8,229 bases of DNA, taken from contig JABEVA010000249.1 of NCBI GenBank assembly GCA_013044065.1, positions 1 to 8,229 of the forward strand, read 5' to 3'. Source of the DNA: Phycisphaerae bacterium. GTDB taxonomy: Bacteria > Planctomycetota > Phycisphaerae > WQYP01. This document shows positions 5,878-8,229 of this stretch, piece by piece. Every line of letters begins with the position of its first letter. The stretch's first letter is position 1. The notes under the pieces are model-generated. The model was not told the origin of the DNA. It searched no databases and was given only the letters and a program-made list of their open reading frames with translations. A program made the translations under genes and the position numbers.

Positions 5878-6468
5878 TCATGAGTGCTGCGGCGTGGCTT
5901 TCAAGAATTCGGGAGGGAAATTCAGTTTTTGGCCGATCTTGAGTCCCAGCTTATGGTAGAGGCCGGCACAGATTTCAATGGCATATAAAATTTTGTGTTG
6001 ACTCGGATAAAGATGATGGGCGTTGCCATTGGCGGCCATGGTGTAGTGTTGCCGAATGACGTCGGTGCCGCTTACGTAGATCAGGTCCAGCGGAATGTAC
6101 GTATCTTTCATCCAGAATGTGGGCCGACAGTCGTGGCGAAAAACGAAAATCATGCCACGATTGGCGGGTAACTTGTGGATAAACATGAGGCCCTGTTTTT
6201 GTTGCTCCGCAGTGCGGGCGACGGAAAGAATAAAAACCTGGTGGGCCATTTTTACGCGGATCGTAGGCAGTTTCATCCAAGATTGGTAAGAGGCGGTCCG
6301 CTGCGCGGGGGTGCTGTATCGACAACTTCCAGCCGACGCGGTTAGATGAGCGGTGGCAATAGCGGTGGTCAGGCACGTGACTAAAAACAATCCGGTGGCA
6401 TACGGAGCCCCGGCGGCGACGGCGGTAAAAGTAAAGCGTGACCAATAAAAATGATGACGCACATTCAT
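5878..6468 (-). CDS. Secreted DUF192 (UPF0127) family protein
   Basis: The 196-residue product has an N-terminal hydrophobic segment (about 18-45) fitting a signal peptide or membrane anchor. A cysteine at 49 follows A-G-S, a weak lipobox at best. The DUF192 domain covers about 68-185 with its hallmark blocks: Q-G-L-M-F-I-H-K-L-P (92-101), R-G-M-I-F-V-F (104-110), F-W-M-K-D-T-Y-I-P-L-D-L-I-Y-V (118-132), and a C-terminal I-E-I-C-A-G-L-x-x-K-L-G-L-K-I-G-Q-K-L (164-182). DUF192 proteins are small, exported beta-rich proteins; their biochemical role is not established to my knowledge. The start is ATG 6468 with a strong AGGAG (6474-6478) five bases upstream. The stop lies 10 nt before the next gene's putative TTG start. 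Confidence 0.93.
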   Translation of the reverse strand: MNVRHHFYWSRFTFTAVAAGAPYATGLFLVTCLTTAIATAHLTASAGSCRYSTPAQRTASYQSWMKLPTIRVKMAHQVFILSVARTAEQQKQGLMFIHKLPANRGMIFVFRHDCRPTFWMKDTYIPLDLIYVSGTDVIRQHYTMAANGNAHHLYPSQHKILYAIEICAGLYHKLGLKIGQKLNFPPEFLKATPQHS

Positions 6469-6500
6469 AACAACTCCTGTGTGGCATGGCTGCGGCTGCT

Positions 6501-6516
6501 GGGCCGGCGGCGGCCC
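6501..6516. repeat. GC-rich hairpin upstream of the DUF192 gene
   Basis: The arms GGGCCG (6501-6506) and CGGCCC (6511-6516) enclose a 4-nt loop. A flanking TGCT (6497-6500) and AGCA (6522-6525) can extend the stem past a 5-nt bulge. It lies in the 104-nt gap between the zinc-ribbon gene and the DUF192 gene. No T-run follows in the minus direction, so it may be a leader structure or an attenuating hairpin and not a true terminator. Confidence 0.35.
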
Positions 6517-6529
6517 ATTTCAGCATCCT

Positions 6530-6559
6530 ATATTACCGGGGGAATCAGGTTTGGTCCAA
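6530..6559 (-). promoter_or_regulatory. Candidate promoter for DUF192, membrane protein and rsmA
   Basis: Read on the minus strand, TTGGAC (6559-6554) and TAATAT (6535-6530) are 18 bp apart, giving three of six and four of six consensus matches. This would start transcription about 55 nt before the DUF192 ATG and place the 6501-6516 hairpin in the leader. It is the only AT-rich spot in an otherwise GC-rich gap. Confidence 0.25.
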
Positions 6560-6572
6560 GGAGCGGCGGGCT

Positions 6573-7025
6573 TTAACTGACCGAACCTATGCGGCTGCCG
6601 TCAGTGCCCAGAGGTTTGCCGCAATGGCGGCAAAAGCGGTCTGGCGGTTCGCAGGGCCATCCACAGTTGGCACAGCGCAGGGGATTCAAGACCGTGCGCT
6701 CTGTACCGCCTTCCACCATGCGTGCCAAGCGGCGAACCTGGGCCAGGAGTAAATACCACAAGCCGAGCACCAGCGTGATACTGGAAATAATGAGCAGGCC
6801 GTAACCGAGAACGGCACTGAATATTTCATGGCTTCCGCCGCTGCTTAAGGGATGAATGACGGCCACACCATAAACAAACCACCCCGGGATTGCGGAAAGA
6901 ACCGCCAACAGCAGCATCCAATATCCAATGTGGCGGAATCGACGGCGTTTGCGAATGACCGATTGGGGCAAACCTTCATCATGGGGATGTACCGGTGGTG
7001 GAATTGAATTGAGTTTGGATTTCAT
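6573..7025 (-). CDS. Two-helix membrane protein with C-terminal zinc ribbon
   Basis: No specific function recognised. From ATG 7025 the product has 150 residues: a Pro-rich, then basic N-terminus (R-K-R-R-R-F-R, 25-31), two transmembrane segments (about 34-58 and 69-95), a basic juxtamembrane stretch, and a C-terminal zinc-ribbon-like motif with Cys pairs C118/C121 and C132/C135 plus an extra C125 (C-A-N-C-G ... F-C-R-H-C-G-K-P-L-G). Such double-knuckle ribbons are common on small membrane proteins and may bind zinc, nucleic acid or protein. Tandem ATGs at 7070 and 7067 would add 14-15 residues, but those codons (ATA, AGA, TTA, TTT) are unlike the rest, and neither start has a clear ribosome binding site. 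The frame also runs back into guaA, which is surely a shadow. It lies 106 nt after guaA. Confidence 0.72.
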   Translation of the reverse strand: MKSKLNSIPPPVHPHDEGLPQSVIRKRRRFRHIGYWMLLLAVLSAIPGWFVYGVAVIHPLSSGGSHEIFSAVLGYGLLIISSITLVLGLWYLLLAQVRRLARMVEGGTERTVLNPLRCANCGWPCEPPDRFCRHCGKPLGTDGSRIGSVS

Positions 7026-7112
7026 GAATTGGTCCGCAAATAAAGGTCTTATCGGGGACGACTTCATCATGCATGCAGCCGGGCGTGGCGGCGTGTCGCC
7101 GGTGAGAGTCCC

Positions 7113-7132
7113 GGCCGGAATTATAACCGGCC
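7113..7132 (-). terminator. Hairpin at the guaA stop codon
   Basis: The arms GGCCGG (7113-7118) and CCGGCC (7127-7132) enclose an AT-only 8-nt loop, and the outer arm touches the last base of the guaA stop codon. No T-tract follows in the minus direction; the sequence continues GGGAC. A second small hairpin (C-G-G-C-G / C-G-C-C-G around ACA) lies just beyond. They may stabilise the 3' end or weaken read-through into the zinc-ribbon gene. Confidence 0.3.
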
Positions 7133-8229
7133 TATTCCCACTCAATGGTTCCCGGTGGCTTGCTGGTGATATCGTAAACCACGCGGCTGATGCCGCGAAC
7201 CTCGTTGACAATGCGGCTGCTGGCGCGGGCCAGTACGTCGTAGGGAATACGGCTCCAGTCGGCCGTCATGAAATCGGTGGAATCCACACTGCGCAGGGCT
7301 ACGACCGGATTATAGCTGCGGCCATCGCCCATCACCGCGACACTGGAAACGGGTAGGAGCACGGCAAAGGCCTGGGCCGTGGTGCGATACAAGCCGGCGG
7401 CAATAAGCTCCTCGAGAAAAATTTCATCAACGTGTCGCAAGAGGTCGAGTTTTTGACGGGTAATCTCGCCGATGCAGCGCACCGCCAGGCCCGGTCCGGG
7501 GAAGGGATGACGCCAGATGACGGATTCCGGCAATCCGAGGACCGCGCCGAGCCGACGCACTTCATCCTTGAAAAGCTCACGCAGGGGTTCCACCAGATCA
7601 AAGCCTAATTCGGCGGGCAAGCCGCCGACATTGTGATGCAGCTTGATGTTGGCGGCTTTACGGGCGTAGCCGTGACCGCTTTCAATGACATCCGGGTAGA
7701 GCGTGCCTTGGGCGAGAAATTTAGCCCCGGGGATATCCTGGGCAACGCGTTTGAACACCTCGATAAACGCCTTGCCGATAATGGTTCGTTTACGCTGTGG
7801 TTCCGTTATGCCGCTAAGAGCGGTAAGGAATTCTTCTGTGGCATCCACAGTGCGTAAGTCGATATGAAAGTGATCCCGAAAGGTGCTTTCAACATTTTGG
7901 CGCTCGTTGTTGCGTAGCAGGCCGTTATCCACAAAGATGCAGACCAGTTTGTCGGTGACGGCGCGATGCAGCAGGGCCGCGGTTACTGCGGAATCTACTC
8001 CGCCGGAAAGGCCGCAGATGACACGGGCATTACCCACCTGGCGGCGCACATTTTCAACGGCCGTTTCCAAGAAGTTGCCCATTTGCCACGTGCCGGCGGC
8101 TTTGCAGACACGATACAGGAAATTTTCGAGAATTTTTCCACCGTGGGGGGTATGGGTTACCTCCGGGTGAAACTGCACACCAAAGAATGGTCGCGTGTGG
8201 TGGCGCATGTCCCATGGCGGCCATGCGCC
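7132..8229 (-). CDS. guaA: GMP synthase (glutamine-hydrolysing), N-terminus beyond the window
   Basis: GuaA converts XMP, ATP and glutamine to GMP, the last step of guanine nucleotide synthesis. About 365 residues are visible against roughly 510-525 in full proteins, so some 160 N-terminal residues, including the nucleophilic cysteine of the class I amidotransferase, lie outside. Visible, numbered from the Met at 8208: the amidotransferase end G-V-Q-F-H-P-E-V with catalytic H14 and E16, a linker with T-W-Q-M-G-N-F (40-46), and the ATP-pyrophosphatase P-loop G-L-S-G-G-V-D-S-A-V (66-75). Then come V-D-N-G-L-L-R, A-Q-G-T-L-Y-P-D-V-I-E-S, H-H-N-V-G-G-L-P, R-H-P-F-P-G-P-G-L, and the canonical terminus K-P-P-G-T-I-E-W-E. 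The frame continues to the window edge, so the Met at 8208 is not a start. The first seven visible residues fit the family poorly; see findings. Confidence 0.96.
   Translation of the reverse strand, partial: GAWPPWDMRHHTRPFFGVQFHPEVTHTPHGGKILENFLYRVCKAAGTWQMGNFLETAVENVRRQVGNARVICGLSGGVDSAVTAALLHRAVTDKLVCIFVDNGLLRNNERQNVESTFRDHFHIDLRTVDATEEFLTALSGITEPQRKRTIIGKAFIEVFKRVAQDIPGAKFLAQGTLYPDVIESGHGYARKAANIKLHHNVGGLPAELGFDLVEPLRELFKDEVRRLGAVLGLPESVIWRHPFPGPGLAVRCIGEITRQKLDLLRHVDEIFLEELIAAGLYRTTAQAFAVLLPVSSVAVMGDGRSYNPVVALRSVDSTDFMTADWSRIPYDVLARASSRIVNEVRGISRVVYDITSKPPGTIEWE

Noticed and set aside
7026..7211. N-terminal extension of the zinc-ribbon protein up to 7211.
   Set aside because: It lies partly inside the guaA 3' end in another frame and shows no protein-like pattern.
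1..8229. CRISPR array, insertion sequence, integrase, toxin-antitoxin pair, tRNA or phage defence genes.
   Set aside because: No regularly spaced repeats, transposase or integrase motifs, cloverleaf sequences or defence-type domains are visible on either strand.

Overview
This window is ordinary-looking bacterial chromosome of moderately high GC. It holds eight recognisable genes in two convergent blocks: plus strand from about 233 to 3653, minus strand from 8229 back to 4002. I see no mobile element, CRISPR array, tRNA or rRNA. The style of the proteins suggests a Planctomycetota-like lineage (Phycisphaerae-type): a GMP synthase with a T-W-x-M linker after its amidotransferase domain, a TlyA-type methyltransferase, a DUF192 protein, and a PAS/HisKA_3 sensor paired with a NarL-type regulator. 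This assignment is an inference from sequence style, not a database result.

Plus block. rpsT (ribosomal protein S20) has a leader with two small hairpins before a good Shine-Dalgarno and a GTG start. It is followed after 57 nt by a TlyA/FtsJ-like RNA methyltransferase that lacks the usual N-terminal S4 RNA-binding domain. After a 156-nt gap with a large imperfect palindrome comes a two-component system. The sensor histidine kinase has two PAS domains, and the second carries the key residues of a FixL-type haem oxygen sensor, but the kinase core is NarX/DesK-like (HisKA_3), not the HisKA core of FixL. Its partner is a NarL/FixJ-family response regulator with an unusual Pro/Lys/Ser-rich N-terminal extension; its best-supported start lies inside the kinase gene.

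The 348-nt convergent gap (3654-4001) has no gene I can support. It contains one clean 8-bp hairpin that may end transcription from one or both sides.

Minus block, in transcription order: guaA (GMP synthase, N-terminus cut off by the window edge), a small two-helix membrane protein with a C-terminal zinc ribbon, a secreted DUF192 protein, an unrecognised single-pass membrane protein, and rsmA/ksgA (16S rRNA dimethyladenosine transferase). Gaps of 106, 104, 10 and 42 nt make this a possible loose operon, with a candidate internal promoter before the DUF192 gene.

The most notable content is the putative haem-PAS/HisKA_3 oxygen-sensing pair. The S4-less TlyA homologue and an anomaly in guaA at the window edge are next. 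I found nothing that amounts to a clearly new multi-gene system.
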